A stretch of 64,000 nt of DNA from NCBI RefSeq assembly GCF_009827575.1, contig NZ_WTYR01000001.1, positions 620,001-684,000 of the forward strand. Reading direction: 5' to 3'. This stretch comes from Alteriqipengyuania halimionae. GTDB taxonomy: Bacteria; Pseudomonadota; Alphaproteobacteria; Sphingomonadales; Sphingomonadaceae. The position numbers and the translations under genes were made by a program. Positions 28,638 through 38,007 of this stretch are shown one piece after another (position 1 is the first letter of the stretch; each line of letters begins with the position of its first letter). Below the pieces are notes generated by a model. That model made no database searches. It saw only the letters and a program-made list of their open reading frames with translations, and was not told where the DNA came from.

Positions 28638-29992
28638 ACGGGCTCGGCGAGCTCGGCCCGCTGCTCGGCCTTGTAGAGGATCGCGCCCAGCCAGGCGGAG
28701 ATGAGGCACATGGCTGCGCTCAGCAGCACCTGGTCGACGATCGCGACGCCTGCGTGGCTCAGCCCGATCGCAATCAGCGAACCGACCGACATGGCCAGCG
28801 CGTTGACGATATTGTTCGCGGCGATCGTGCGCGCGGCCTGCGAGGTTTCGACGAAGGTGGTGAGAAACGCGTAAAGCGGCACCACGAACATACCGCCCGC
28901 CACCGCGATCCCGAGCAAAGCGAGCATCAGCGGCACCGCCATCCTCTGCTGGACGAAGCCGCTGGCATCTAGCAGCGCGCCGCCTTCGAGCGGCTGCCAC
29001 AGCTGGCACACGAAATAGAAGATCACGACGAAGGCGCCCATTCCGATCACCGACATCGGCGAATAGCGCGCCGAGACCCGGCCCTTGAGCAGCGCGTTGA
29101 TCGACATCGATCCGATCGCCACCCCGATCGAGAAGATCACGAGGAAAAGGCTCGCCACTTCCTTGCTGGCCGTCAGCACGTTCTTGGCCAGCGGGGGGAA
29201 CTGGATGAACAGCACGGTGCCGATCGTCCAGAAGAAGCTGATCGCGACGATGGCGAGAAAAACCCGCTTGTCGACCAATGTGGCGGCGATCAGGTTCTTC
29301 GACGAGCGCCAGACATTGTAATCGAGCTTGTCCGGATCGACCAGCGGCGGCGCCTCGGGCACCTGGCGTCCGGCGACATAGCCGACCAACGCCGTCACCA
29401 TCGTGGCGATGGCGGCGACTTCGACCGGGATCCACCCGGCCAGGATCGTTCCGAACAGGATCGCGATATAGGTTCCGGCCTCGACCAGCCCCGTGCCGGC
29501 GAGCACTTCGTCCTTTTTCAGGTGCTGCGGCAGGATTGCGTATTTGATCGGCCCGAAGAACGTCGAATGCATGCCGAGCGCGAACAACGCGATCAGCATC
29601 AGCACGATCGGGGTCGAGGTGACGCCGATCTCGGTCGCGCCGAGCGGGATGGTGAAGGGCGCGTGCATTTCCTGCCAGGCGAGGATCAGACCGGTCCCGC
29701 CGATCAGCATGATGCCGATCTCGCACGCCTTGACGATGCGGATGATCCTGGCCTTGTCGCGCATGTCGGCCAGTTGGCCCGCTAGCGCGGAAAACAGGAA
29801 GAACGGGATGATGAAGATCGCCGATGCCAGCGCGCTGAAGCTCGCCTCGGCACTTTCGGAATTGTAGATGCTGTAGACGACGAACAGCACCATCGCGTTC
29901 TTGTAGAGATTGTCGTTGAAGGCGCCGAGCAATTGGGTGACGAAGAGCGGGGCGAACCGCCTCTGCCGCACCAGGTGCGTCGTTGTCGTCAT
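28631..29992 (-). CDS. MFS transporter, lysophospholipid transporter LplT-like
   Basis: Twelve-helix major facilitator predicted to flip lysophospholipids inward for re-acylation. The N-terminal FVTQLLGAFNDNLYKNAMVLF and LHSTFFGPIKYAILP-type segment (HSTFFGPIKYAILPQHL) are typical of LplT and of the LplT half of Aas. ATG 29992 with GGAAG just upstream is chosen; a much longer frame runs upstream but has no transporter-like sequence. 453 aa. It is divergent from pgsA, another phospholipid gene. Confidence 0.88.
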   Translation of the reverse strand: MTTTTHLVRQRRFAPLFVTQLLGAFNDNLYKNAMVLFVVYSIYNSESAEASFSALASAIFIIPFFLFSALAGQLADMRDKARIIRIVKACEIGIMLIGGTGLILAWQEMHAPFTIPLGATEIGVTSTPIVLMLIALFALGMHSTFFGPIKYAILPQHLKKDEVLAGTGLVEAGTYIAILFGTILAGWIPVEVAAIATMVTALVGYVAGRQVPEAPPLVDPDKLDYNVWRSSKNLIAATLVDKRVFLAIVAISFFWTIGTVLFIQFPPLAKNVLTASKEVASLFLVIFSIGVAIGSMSINALLKGRVSARYSPMSVIGMGAFVVIFYFVCQLWQPLEGGALLDASGFVQQRMAVPLMLALLGIAVAGGMFVVPLYAFLTTFVETSQAARTIAANNIVNALAMSVGSLIAIGLSHAGVAIVDQVLLSAAMCLISAWLGAILYKAEQRAELAEPVQ

Positions 29993-30115
29993 ACTGCTTC
30001 CCAGTTGCCGCGAGGTCAGGCGTCCGTAGCGGATTGATCCGCCGCGACAAGGCTTTTGCAGCGAGCGCTCCCCTGTTAAGGCAGCCGCACAAAGGACACG
30101 GAACCTCCCCGCCAC

Positions 30116-30709
30116 ATGCTGACCCTCCCCAATATCCTCACCCTGACGCGCATCGTGATGGTGCCGCTGCTGGTCGGCCTGATGTGGTGGCCGAACTGGC
30201 ACTTCGGCTATCTGCTGGCCTTCGGCCTGTATTCGGTCATGGCGATCACCGACTATTTCGATGGCTACCTGGCCCGATCGAGCGGGACGGTGTCGAAACT
30301 CGGCGTGTTCCTCGATCCGATCGCGGACAAGATCATGGTCGCCGCGGTGATCCTGACGCTCGCGGCGCAAGGCGTGCTGCGCGGGCCCTATGTGGGCGAT
30401 GCGCATGTGATCGCGGGGCTGATCATCCTGATCCGCGAGATCGCCGTCTCCGGCCTGCGCGAATTCCTGGGGCCGTTGCAGATCTCGATGCCGGTCAGCC
30501 GCCTCGCAAAGTGGAAGACGACGTTTCAACTTCTCGCGCTCGGCTCGCTGATCCTCGGGCGCGGCCTGCCGAACTGGACGGTGATGCTCGGCCAGGTCGA
30601 AGCCAACGTGCCGCACACCGTGGGGCTGGTGACGCTGTGGGCCGCGGCCGTGCTGACCGCGATCACCGGCTGGGATTACCTGCGCGTCGGCCTCAAGCAC
30701 ATGGACTGA
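30116..30709 (+). CDS. pgsA: CDP-diacylglycerol-glycerol-3-phosphate 3-phosphatidyltransferase
   Basis: Makes phosphatidylglycerophosphate from CDP-DAG (product of CdsA at 2130) at the inner membrane. The CDP-alcohol phosphotransferase signature DGxxAR-x8-GxxxDxxxD is complete (Asp49, Asp67, Asp71). 197 aa with four or more helices, normal. It starts 124 nt from the divergent LplT-like gene, and about 400 nt without a supported gene follow. Confidence 0.95.
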   Translation: MLTLPNILTLTRIVMVPLLVGLMWWPNWHFGYLLAFGLYSVMAITDYFDGYLARSSGTVSKLGVFLDPIADKIMVAAVILTLAAQGVLRGPYVGDAHVIAGLIILIREIAVSGLREFLGPLQISMPVSRLAKWKTTFQLLALGSLILGRGLPNWTVMLGQVEANVPHTVGLVTLWAAAVLTAITGWDYLRVGLKHMD

Positions 30710-31118
30710 TGGACCACCGACCGGGGGTCTTTGCAAAACTGCGCCAACCGGGAAATGCAAGCCATTGCAATCGCTTGGGAGCACTTTTGCTGTTGGGAGT
30801 GTAACCTTCCACGCGAGTGTCTCCGCGACCACACCATGGATGCGCGACAAGACCGGGGTCCGGCAAAGAAGGACGATGGGGGCCATCCGGCGTTGATGGC
30901 AGTTTGCGATGATGTAGGAAAATGGCCTTGATGGCGGTCAATTGTTAACGCTACAATTCCGCCGATTTAGGTAACCGTCCGACTTTGGGCCGCTAGCGGA
31001 ATGTCCGCTCTCGGCCGAAATTCCCGAAAATCCGCCGGGGCTGTCAACGACCGTATCGCGGACGGTTCCCATGATAAGTTTGTGACATGATCATTGCAGG
31101 AGTCGATCCTTACCCAAG
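30710..31118 (+). other. 409 nt non-coding stretch after pgsA
   Basis: No supported gene. Short open frames on both strands (for example 30731-30931) lack ribosome sites and family-like sequence. A perfect 10 bp palindrome, CCGCTAGCGG, is at 30990-30999, and the sequence around 30940-30960 is AT-richer than its surroundings. Together with the gap at 32619-32925 it brackets the serine hydrolase gene, as might be expected at the edges of an inserted segment. Confidence 0.5.
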
Positions 31119-32618
31119 TTAGTTGCCCAGATTGCGCCGAAGAACTGTTTCACCGCCGGGCTGTACGCTCTCGCTGATGAGTTTCGCCCACAGATCGCCG
31201 GTGTTCGCAGAGTTCGACAACAACAGGATCCCGTCGCCGGTTTCCGGATACATGACAGCGATGCTTCGTGCGCCCACATCGGCCCCGGTATGCTGCAGCG
31301 CGTATCCGCCGCCATCGAGGTTCTGGATAATTTGCCATCCAAGGCCGAAAGGTATGCCATCTTCCTCGGAAGCGACCGGTGTTACCATGGCGCGTGCAAG
31401 TTCCGGGGAGAGGTCCATCCCGTCCATAACGTACACCATGAAGGTCGCATAATCGCGAGCGGAGGTCAGCAGGTTGTCGGCGGCGTTTGCTTGGGTGTGG
31501 GTCTCTCCGTCGAGCGGCTCGCCATCGCTGTCATGCGGCTGTGCGTACCGGGATCGGTCCACGCCATCGGCAAAAGTGAAATGGGTGTCTTTCATGCCGA
31601 GAGGGCCGAACAGCTGTTCTTGCGCCAGGACCTCCAGCGTTTTGCCGAATTTCGCCTTTAGGGCCCTGCGAAGATACTCCATTCCCTCGCCGGAATATTG
31701 CGTGCGCGCGCCGGGCTGAAACTGGAACCTCAGAACATTGTCATCCGCCAGATATCGCCAATTGGGAAATCCGGTGCGATGCGTAAGGACATGCCGCGCG
31801 GTCAGGACGCGCAATTCAGGCGCATCGGCCACATCTGGATCGACGTAATATCGCATCAGAGGTTCATCCAGGTCAAAAAGGCCTGCATCGACCAATTTCA
31901 GGGTTGTCATCGCTGTGACAGGCTTGGTCAGAGACGCGATGTTGTAGATCGTATCAAGCGGTGCGGCGACACCATCAGACAGTTCGCCAAACACCCGGAT
32001 CTGCTGAATTTGGCCGCCCTTTATCCGCGCAAACGCCATCGAGGGGATGTCGAGCATCTCCATGGCCGCTTCAATATGCAGCTCGTTCTCGAACAGGGGT
32101 GAGCGATAACCGGCACTTTCGGCGCCGGAATGGTCATAGCTGAGCACGCGGTGCATCTTCCACGCCTCGCCTTCCAGCAACCACATCGTCGTGAAAGCGG
32201 CCGATCCGGCGAGCGTTTCCGTACCATCGTCGGCGCGCTCGTAGAAATTGTGATCGCCCTCCTGAATCGCGCCGTAAAGGACGCCGTCGGCATAAAGGGG
32301 AAAGACGCGCTGGGTGTCGGGCACGATCCTACGAATGGGTTTGAGGGGATTGTCACCGCATATGTTGCTAGTGAACGCTTTCAGAAATGCGTCCCGGTCC
32401 TGGATGCCGCCCACGTCATGATAAAACTCCAGATCGTCTGACAACACCGCTTCGACGGCAGGGATATTGCATCTGTTGAACCCCTGGTCGAACACGACAT
32501 CATCCATCGTCAAGACGGCTGCCTCAATATCTTCAGTCGACAGTTCCTGTGCGAGGGTTGGCGCAGCCAGTGCCAAGAGAGCGCCGGTGGCGATAAGACT
32601 GCCTACTTTGCCGATCAT
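31119..32618 (-). CDS. Secreted serine hydrolase (class C beta-lactamase-like) with NTF2-like domain
   Basis: A signal peptide (to about residue 23) is followed by an NTF2/DUF4440-like domain (about 27-165), then a beta-lactamase class C / esterase-type domain. The nucleophile motif is SLTK (229-232), the second motif is YSG (308-310) and the third HTG (443-445). YSG in place of the YxN of true AmpC suggests a peptidase or esterase rather than an antibiotic-hydrolysing enzyme. AGGAAAGAA ribosome site before the ATG. 499 aa. It seems less GC-rich than neighbours and is flanked by long non-coding stretches, so transfer is possible. Confidence 0.82.
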   Translation of the reverse strand: MIGKVGSLIATGALLALAAPTLAQELSTEDIEAAVLTMDDVVFDQGFNRCNIPAVEAVLSDDLEFYHDVGGIQDRDAFLKAFTSNICGDNPLKPIRRIVPDTQRVFPLYADGVLYGAIQEGDHNFYERADDGTETLAGSAAFTTMWLLEGEAWKMHRVLSYDHSGAESAGYRSPLFENELHIEAAMEMLDIPSMAFARIKGGQIQQIRVFGELSDGVAAPLDTIYNIASLTKPVTAMTTLKLVDAGLFDLDEPLMRYYVDPDVADAPELRVLTARHVLTHRTGFPNWRYLADDNVLRFQFQPGARTQYSGEGMEYLRRALKAKFGKTLEVLAQEQLFGPLGMKDTHFTFADGVDRSRYAQPHDSDGEPLDGETHTQANAADNLLTSARDYATFMVYVMDGMDLSPELARAMVTPVASEEDGIPFGLGWQIIQNLDGGGYALQHTGADVGARSIAVMYPETGDGILLLSNSANTGDLWAKLISESVQPGGETVLRRNLGN

Positions 32619-32925
32619 TCGGATTCTTTCCTTTTGCGGTGTTCACATTCTATAGCAGAGGTGTATTACAGCCTCAACACACCATCGTCAGGATCGGCAA
32701 TTTGCAAGCTGTCTGGCCACTTTCAACCCCAATTCTTGCCCCAGACTTGTCGTTCCGGATCTTACCAATCACCCATTCAATCTTCATCCTAGCGACGTCT
32801 GCTTTCGGGTAGATCGAACATGCCACCGAATGGCTGAAGTTGGGGCGCAAAGCTGACCTTTCACGCAAAGTCTGCAAATGGCTCTTGCGCTGATTGTCCG
32901 CTTGCAAACCAAACGCCGCCGCCGC
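32619..32925 (-). other. 307 nt non-coding stretch between serine hydrolase and oxyR
   Basis: Holds the ribosome site and presumably the promoter of the hydrolase gene. A 77-codon frame on the minus strand (32674-32907) has no ribosome site and no recognised motif; it could be the remains of a gene or an intergenic repeat, but nothing here supports a call. Confidence 0.45.
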
Positions 32926-33822
32926 TCACCCGGCTCGCAATTCCTCGGCCAGCAGATGGAATTCCTCGGCCCGCGGTGAGCCTTTGCGCCAGACGAGAGC
33001 AATCTCGCGGTTGGGCGAATCCGATTTGAGCGGGCGGGCGACCACCTTGGTGCCGTTGAGGATGCCCGCATCGATCGCCATTTCGGGCAGCATCGTCACG
33101 CCGAGGCCGTTGTCGACCATCTGCACCAGCGTGTGGAGGCTGGTGCCGATCATGGTTGCATTGGCGCGCATTTCGGGGCGGTTGCAGGCGGCCAGTGCGT
33201 GATCCTTAAGGCAGTGGCCGTCTTCGAGCAGCAGCAGGCGCGCCTCGTCGATCAGTTCGGGCTTGATCTCGGCGGGGGGATCGCGCGGATCGTCGGCCGG
33301 GAAGGCGACGTAGAGCGCGTCGAGCTCGATGATTTCCTGCTCGCTCTCGCCGGTGGGGAAGGGCAGGGCGAGCAGTACGCAATCGGCGCGCCCGTGATGG
33401 AGCGATTCTATCGCATCGGCGCTGGTTTCCTCGCGCAGGAACAGCTTGAGGTCGGGCCGTTCCTTGCGCAGGCGTGGGAGCATGCGCGGCAACAGGAAGG
33501 GCGCGATCGTGGGGATCACGCTCATCCGGATCTCGCCGGTCAGCGGCTTGCCGCTCGCCTGGACGAGGTCGGACAATTCCTCTGCCTCGCGCAGCACGCG
33601 ATGCGCCTTGGCGACGATTTTCTCGCCCAGCGGGGTGAACCGCGTCGAGCGCCGCGTCCGCTCCACCAGCGTAACGTCGAGCGCGGTTTCGAGATCGCGC
33701 AGCCCCGCCGACAGCGTCGATTGCGACACCGCACAGGCATCCGCCGCGCGCCCGAAATGGCCGTGCTCGTGCAGCGCGACGAGATATTGCAACTGGCGCA
33801 GGGTCGGCAGGTGGATGGTCAC
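32926..33822 (-). CDS. oxyR: Hydrogen peroxide-responsive LysR-type regulator OxyR
   Basis: LysR-type transcription regulator that senses peroxide through a disulfide. N-terminal winged helix (FGRAADACAVSQSTLSAGLRDLE). The redox pair is Cys204 and Cys213 in GHCLKDHALAAC, with the same nine-residue spacing as E. coli Cys199/Cys208, so OxyR is favoured over a generic LysR. 298 aa, GTG start overlapping the rnd stop by 4 nt (GTGA). No catalase or peroxiredoxin gene is adjacent. Confidence 0.92.
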   Translation of the reverse strand: MTIHLPTLRQLQYLVALHEHGHFGRAADACAVSQSTLSAGLRDLETALDVTLVERTRRSTRFTPLGEKIVAKAHRVLREAEELSDLVQASGKPLTGEIRMSVIPTIAPFLLPRMLPRLRKERPDLKLFLREETSADAIESLHHGRADCVLLALPFPTGESEQEIIELDALYVAFPADDPRDPPAEIKPELIDEARLLLLEDGHCLKDHALAACNRPEMRANATMIGTSLHTLVQMVDNGLGVTMLPEMAIDAGILNGTKVVARPLKSDSPNREIALVWRKGSPRAEEFHLLAEELRAG

Positions 33823-35009
33823 CCTTGCGGCCCCTCGGGCGGTTCGTCGCTGATCTTGCTCATTTTCAGCCGACCGTTCTCGACCGCGAAGCCGGTGCGA
33901 CCTTCGACGAGTTCGAGCGCGTCGCGGCCGAACACTTCGTAGCGCCAGCCTTCGAGGATCGGCAGGTCGCTGCGCTGCCCGGCGGCGAGTGCTTCGAGTT
34001 CATCCGACTTGGTCAGCAGGCGCGAGGCGACTTCGATCTCGCGGGCACGGATCTTGAGCAGCAGCTTCAACAGGTCGGCAACCAGCGCGCCTTCCTTGCC
34101 GAGCGGGGCGCCGATCTTGCGCTTGGGCATCTCGTCCTTGGGCAGCGGTTCGGCATTGGCGATGGTCTTCATCAGCCGCTTGCCGATCTCGTTTTCGGCC
34201 CAGGTCTTCGACAAGCCGCGGACCTTGGCGAGATCCTTCTGCTTCTTGGGCGGATGGCTGGCAAGGTCGGCGATCGTCTCGTCACGCGCGATGCGTCCGC
34301 GCGGGATATCCTTGTCCTGCGCCTCGAGCTCGCGCCAGGCGGCCAGCGCCTTCAACCGGCCCAGCATTTGCGGATTGCGCCCGCCGGCGCGCACGCGCTT
34401 CCAGCTCTGATCGGGATCGACCGCGTAATTCGCCGGGTCGGCGAGCTTTTCCATCTCGGCGTTGAGCCATGCCCCGCGCCCGGTCTTGACCAGCTTTTCG
34501 AGCAACATGGGGAAGATCGTGGCGAGATAGGTGACGTCGCCGATCGCATATTCGAGCTGGCGATCGGTCAGCGGACGGCGGCTCCAGTCGGTAAAGCGCG
34601 CGCCCTTGTCGACCGTGGTGCCGAGCCAGCTTTCAACGAGATTGGCATAGCCGATCTGTTCGGACTGGCTGACCGCCATCATCGCGATCTGGGTGTCGAA
34701 AATCGGCTGCGGGGTGGTGCCGGTGAGGTTGTAGAAGATTTCCACATCCTGCCCGCCGGCATGGAAGACCTTGAGCACCTCGTCGTTCTTGCACAGCAGG
34801 TCGAGCATCGGGGTGAGGTCGATGTCATCCGCCAGCGGATCGACCGCGGCAGCTTCCTCCTCGTTCCCCAGCTGCACCAGGCACAGCAGCGGGTAATAGG
34901 TGTTCTCGCGCATGAACTCGGTGTCGACGGCAACGAAATCGTGCTGCGCCAGCCGGTCGCAAAGGTCGGCAAGGTCTTCGGTGGTGGTAATCAGCGGATG
35001 GATCTTCAT
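33819..35009 (-). CDS. rnd: Ribonuclease D
   Basis: 3'-5' exoribonuclease for tRNA 3' maturation. DEDD exonuclease motifs: DTEF (Asp29, Glu31), HAGGQDVEIFYN and YAIGDVTYL, followed by HRDC domains. ATG 35009, with GGGAA 4 nt upstream, gives 396 aa. It is divergent from aspS and coupled to oxyR by a GTGA overlap. Confidence 0.94.
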   Translation of the reverse strand: MKIHPLITTTEDLADLCDRLAQHDFVAVDTEFMRENTYYPLLCLVQLGNEEEAAAVDPLADDIDLTPMLDLLCKNDEVLKVFHAGGQDVEIFYNLTGTTPQPIFDTQIAMMAVSQSEQIGYANLVESWLGTTVDKGARFTDWSRRPLTDRQLEYAIGDVTYLATIFPMLLEKLVKTGRGAWLNAEMEKLADPANYAVDPDQSWKRVRAGGRNPQMLGRLKALAAWRELEAQDKDIPRGRIARDETIADLASHPPKKQKDLAKVRGLSKTWAENEIGKRLMKTIANAEPLPKDEMPKRKIGAPLGKEGALVADLLKLLLKIRAREIEVASRLLTKSDELEALAAGQRSDLPILEGWRYEVFGRDALELVEGRTGFAVENGRLKMSKISDEPPEGPQG

Positions 35010-35197
35010 CGTATTCCCGTTTGCAGCGGACGGTTCACCGTCCGGCGGAGGCCGCACGGCTTGACAAAAGCCGCCGCTTCCCCTGTTGACGCGCGCGCAA
35101 AGCGCCTATGCGCTCTCCACGAAATCACGCCCGGATGGAATGTCAAAATGACGGGCGCGCCTTTAGCGCCATAACGTCCGCAATGGAAAGAGTCCCC

Positions 35198-37015
35198 ATG
35201 CACGCCTATCGTACCCACAACTGCGCCGCACTCACCAAAGACAATGTCGGTGACACCGTCCGCCTGTCCGGCTGGGTGCACAACAAGCGCGACCATGGCG
35301 GCGTGCTGTTCGTCGACCTGCGCGATCATTACGGAATCACCCAGATCGTTGCGGATGAGGATAGCCCGGCGTTGCCGATTCTCGACAAGATCCGGCTGGA
35401 ATCGGTCGTCACCATCGATGGCGTGGTCAAGTCACGCGCCGATGTCGCGGTGAACCCGAACCTGCCGACCGGCGAGATCGAAGTCTTCGCCAAGTCGGTC
35501 GAGGTGCAGAGCCGTGCCGACGAACTTCCGCTGATCGTCAATTCGGCGGAAGACTATCCCGAAGAAACGCGCCTCAAATACCGTTTCGTCGACCTGCGCC
35601 GCGAGCGCGTCCACGCCAACATCATGCTGCGCAACCGGGTGATCACGTCGCTGCGCAATCGCATGAACGCGCAGGGCTTCGCCGAATTCCAGACGCCGAT
35701 CCTGGGTGCTTCCAGCCCCGAAGGTGCGCGCGACTACCTGGTGCCGAGCCGCCTGCATCCGGGCCGCTTCTACGCGCTTCCGCAGGCGCCGCAGATGTTC
35801 AAGCAGCTGCTGATGGTCGCCGGCTTCGACCGCTATTTCCAGATCGCGCCGTGCTTCCGCGACGAAGACCTGCGCGCCGACCGTTCGCCGGAGTTCTACC
35901 AGCTCGACTTCGAGATGAGCTTCGTCACGCAGGAAGACGTGTTCAACACGATCGAGCCTGTGCTGGCCGGCGTGTTTGAGGAATTCTCGAACGGCAAGAG
36001 CGTGACCCCGGCGGGCGAATTCCGGCGCATCCCCTATGCCGAGGCGATGCTGAAATACGGCAGCGACAAGCCCGACCTGCGCAACCCGCTGATCATTTCG
36101 GACGTCACCGCGCACTTCGAGAAATCGGGCTTCGGCCTGTTCGAGAAGATCGTGGGCGGCGGGGGCCGCGTGCGCGTGATCCCCGCACCCAACACGCATG
36201 AGAAGAGCCGCAAGTTCTTCGACGAGATGAACGACTGGGCGCGCCGCGAAGGTTTCGCCGGTCTGGGTTACGTCACCCGCAAGCAGGGCAAGTTCGGCGG
36301 GCCGATCGCCAAGAACCACGGTACCGAAGGCATGGAAAAGCTCTATGCCGAGCTGGGTCTGGGCGAGAATGACGGCCTGTTCTTTGCCGCGGGCAAGGAA
36401 AAGGACGCCGCCAAGCTGGCCGGTGCCGCGCGCACCCGCGTGGCCGAGGAACTGGACCTGATCGAACAGGATTGCTTCAAGTTCTGCTGGATCGTCGATT
36501 TCCCGATGTTCGAATATGACGAGGAACTGAAGCGCGTCGATTTCAGCCACAACCCCTTCTCGATGCCGCAGGGCGAGATGGAAGCGCTGGAAACCAAGGA
36601 CCCGCTCGATATCCTCGCCTGGCAGTACGACATCGTCTGCAACGGCTACGAACTTAGCTCGGGCGCGATCCGGAACCATCGCCCGGACATTATGTACAAG
36701 GCGTTCGAGATCGCCGGCTATTCGCAGGAAGAAGTCGACGCGAACTTCTCCGGCATGATCGAGGCGTTCAAGCTCGGCGCGCCGCCGCATGGCGGTTCGG
36801 CCCCGGGGATCGACCGCATCGTGATGCTGCTGGCCGACGAGCCGAACATTCGCGAAGTGATCGCCTTCCCGCTGAACCAGAAGGCGCAGGACCTCATGAT
36901 GGGCGCGCCGTCGGTGGTCAGCAATGCGCAGCTGCGCGATGTGCATATCCGCACCGTCGAACAGCCGAAAGCCGATGCGCCCGAAGCAGCGCGCGTCGAC
37001 AATATCGGCGAATGA
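35198..37015 (+). CDS. aspS: Aspartyl-tRNA synthetase
   Basis: Class II synthetase charging tRNA with aspartate. OB-fold anticodon domain ([19 protein letters not shown]), class II motif 2 ([20 protein letters not shown]) and motif 3 ([12 protein letters not shown]). 605 aa from ATG 35198, which has a GGAAAGAG ribosome site. In the anticodon domain the residue after RD is His (RDHGG) where E. coli has Leu (RDLGS); this is the pattern of non-discriminating AspRS enzymes that also charge tRNA-Asn. Confidence 0.96.
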   Translation: MHAYRTHNCAALTKDNVGDTVRLSGWVHNKRDHGGVLFVDLRDHYGITQIVADEDSPALPILDKIRLESVVTIDGVVKSRADVAVNPNLPTGEIEVFAKSVEVQSRADELPLIVNSAEDYPEETRLKYRFVDLRRERVHANIMLRNRVITSLRNRMNAQGFAEFQTPILGASSPEGARDYLVPSRLHPGRFYALPQAPQMFKQLLMVAGFDRYFQIAPCFRDEDLRADRSPEFYQLDFEMSFVTQEDVFNTIEPVLAGVFEEFSNGKSVTPAGEFRRIPYAEAMLKYGSDKPDLRNPLIISDVTAHFEKSGFGLFEKIVGGGGRVRVIPAPNTHEKSRKFFDEMNDWARREGFAGLGYVTRKQGKFGGPIAKNHGTEGMEKLYAELGLGENDGLFFAAGKEKDAAKLAGAARTRVAEELDLIEQDCFKFCWIVDFPMFEYDEELKRVDFSHNPFSMPQGEMEALETKDPLDILAWQYDIVCNGYELSSGAIRNHRPDIMYKAFEIAGYSQEEVDANFSGMIEAFKLGAPPHGGSAPGIDRIVMLLADEPNIREVIAFPLNQKAQDLMMGAPSVVSNAQLRDVHIRTVEQPKADAPEAARVDNIGE

Positions 37016-37020
37016 CATGA

Positions 37021-37050
37021 AAAGGGCGCGGGAATCGTCCCGCGCCCTTT
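37021..37050. terminator. Bidirectional Rho-independent terminator
   Basis: A perfect 13 bp stem (AAAGGGCGCGGGA / TCCCGCGCCCTTT) with an ATCG loop, 5 nt after the aspS stop. With A residues on one side and T residues on the other it can end both aspS and the convergent small gene. Confidence 0.88.
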
Positions 37051-37070
37051 CATCGTATCGGATGGGGTGA

Positions 37071-37502
37071 TCAGTCCATCTGGTGCTTGATCACGTCGCC
37101 GAAGCGTTCGCCCTGGCAAATCTCGTCATAGCACTGCTGCACGACGGCGCGCTCCTGTGCTTCGAGTTGATCGCTTTCAAGCGCTTCGCTGAACTTCTTG
37201 GCGATGTAGTCTTCGCCTTCCTCGACCCGCTGGGCTGCGGCTTCGTCGTTGTTTTCGAAGGCGGTGGTGATGCTGGCCCATAGCTGGTGTGCCTCGCCGG
37301 TCATCGTACCCTCGGTTACGAGCTGGTCGCCCTGGCGCTGAAGCTCGGCGTTCATTTGCTGCAGGGTCTGCTCGCGTTGCTGACGGCGTTGTTGCAGGGC
37401 CTGCTGCAATTGTGCGCTGTCTGCTTTCTCTGCCGCTTTGCGATAGCCTTCGACCGAATCGAACGTGGTGTCGGTGAGGCTCTTGAATGTCGTGGTACTC
37501 AT
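37071..37502 (-). CDS. PA2169-type four-helix-bundle protein (DUF2383)
   Basis: Conserved protein of unknown function, predicted four-helix bundle related to ferritin-like folds. 143 aa, almost all helical and rich in Gln and Glu (LQQALQQRRQQREQTLQQM), with the family pattern of residues TFDSVEGYRKAAE at the start. GGGAC lies about 11 nt before the ATG. No signal peptide. Members are often stress-related, but nothing here shows the role. Confidence 0.75.
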   Translation of the reverse strand: MSTTTFKSLTDTTFDSVEGYRKAAEKADSAQLQQALQQRRQQREQTLQQMNAELQRQGDQLVTEGTMTGEAHQLWASITTAFENNDEAAAQRVEEGEDYIAKKFSEALESDQLEAQERAVVQQCYDEICQGERFGDVIKHQMD

Positions 37503-37670
37503 GGTTGTGCGTCCCTTGGGTTCGTGTGGTTGTGTGCTTTCTCAACCGACGAACCGGGTGCAAGGTCCGACACATTGCCCTAAATCAGGACGAGTTGCCC
37601 TTGCCTTGCGCCCCGTCGTTCACTAGGTGGCAAGGTAATTGACAACACCCCAATTCAGAGAGGGCCGTAA

Positions 37671-37907
37671 ATGAGCGATACCGCTGACCGCGTGCAGAAG
37701 ATCGTCGTCGAACATCTTGGCGTCGAAGCCGACAAGGTGACCCAGGAAGCCAGCTTCATCGATGATCTGGGCGCCGACAGCCTCGACATCGTCGAGCTGG
37801 TCATGGCGTTCGAAGAGGAATTCGGCGTCGAAATTCCCGACGATGCTGCCGAGAAGATCACCACCGTTGGTGATGCGACCAAATATATCGAAGAGCACAA
37901 GGGCTAA
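37671..37907 (+). CDS. acpP: Acyl carrier protein
   Basis: Carries acyl chains on a phosphopantetheine arm in fatty acid synthesis. 78 aa with the DSLD attachment motif (Ser37) and the usual acidic helices. A GAGAGGG ribosome site precedes the ATG. It is followed by fabF, as in most proteobacteria, and is distinct from the second ACP at 58527. Confidence 0.97.
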   Translation: MSDTADRVQKIVVEHLGVEADKVTQEASFIDDLGADSLDIVELVMAFEEEFGVEIPDDAAEKITTVGDATKYIEEHKG

Positions 37908-37954
37908 GCCAGCCGTTTTGTTCTATACCGCGCGCTGAACGGCGGCGCGGCCTG

Positions 37955-37994
37955 ACAGGCCCGACCCCATTTGCGGGCCGGGCCTGTTGTATTT
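37955..37994 (+). terminator. Hairpin between acpP and fabF
   Basis: ACAGGCCCG and CGGGCCTGT form a perfect 9 bp stem with a 15 nt loop, followed by TGTATTTT. It sits 47 nt after the acpP stop and before the fabF ribosome site, so it probably ends part of the acpP transcripts and lowers fabF expression relative to acpP. Confidence 0.55.
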
Positions 37995-38007
37995 TCGGAG
38001 AAGTTGA

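Noticed and set aside
31119..32618. Calling the serine hydrolase an AmpC beta-lactamase
   Set aside because: The second motif is YSG not YxN, an extra N-terminal domain is present and no ampR-type regulator is adjacent.
32674..32907. 77-codon minus-strand frame before the serine hydrolase gene
   Set aside because: No ribosome site, no recognisable motif; kept only as part of the non-coding entry.
37503..37600. Possible EcfG promoter for the PA2169-like gene (minus strand, GGACC-N16-GGTT)
   Set aside because: Two mismatches in nine consensus bases; too weak to call.
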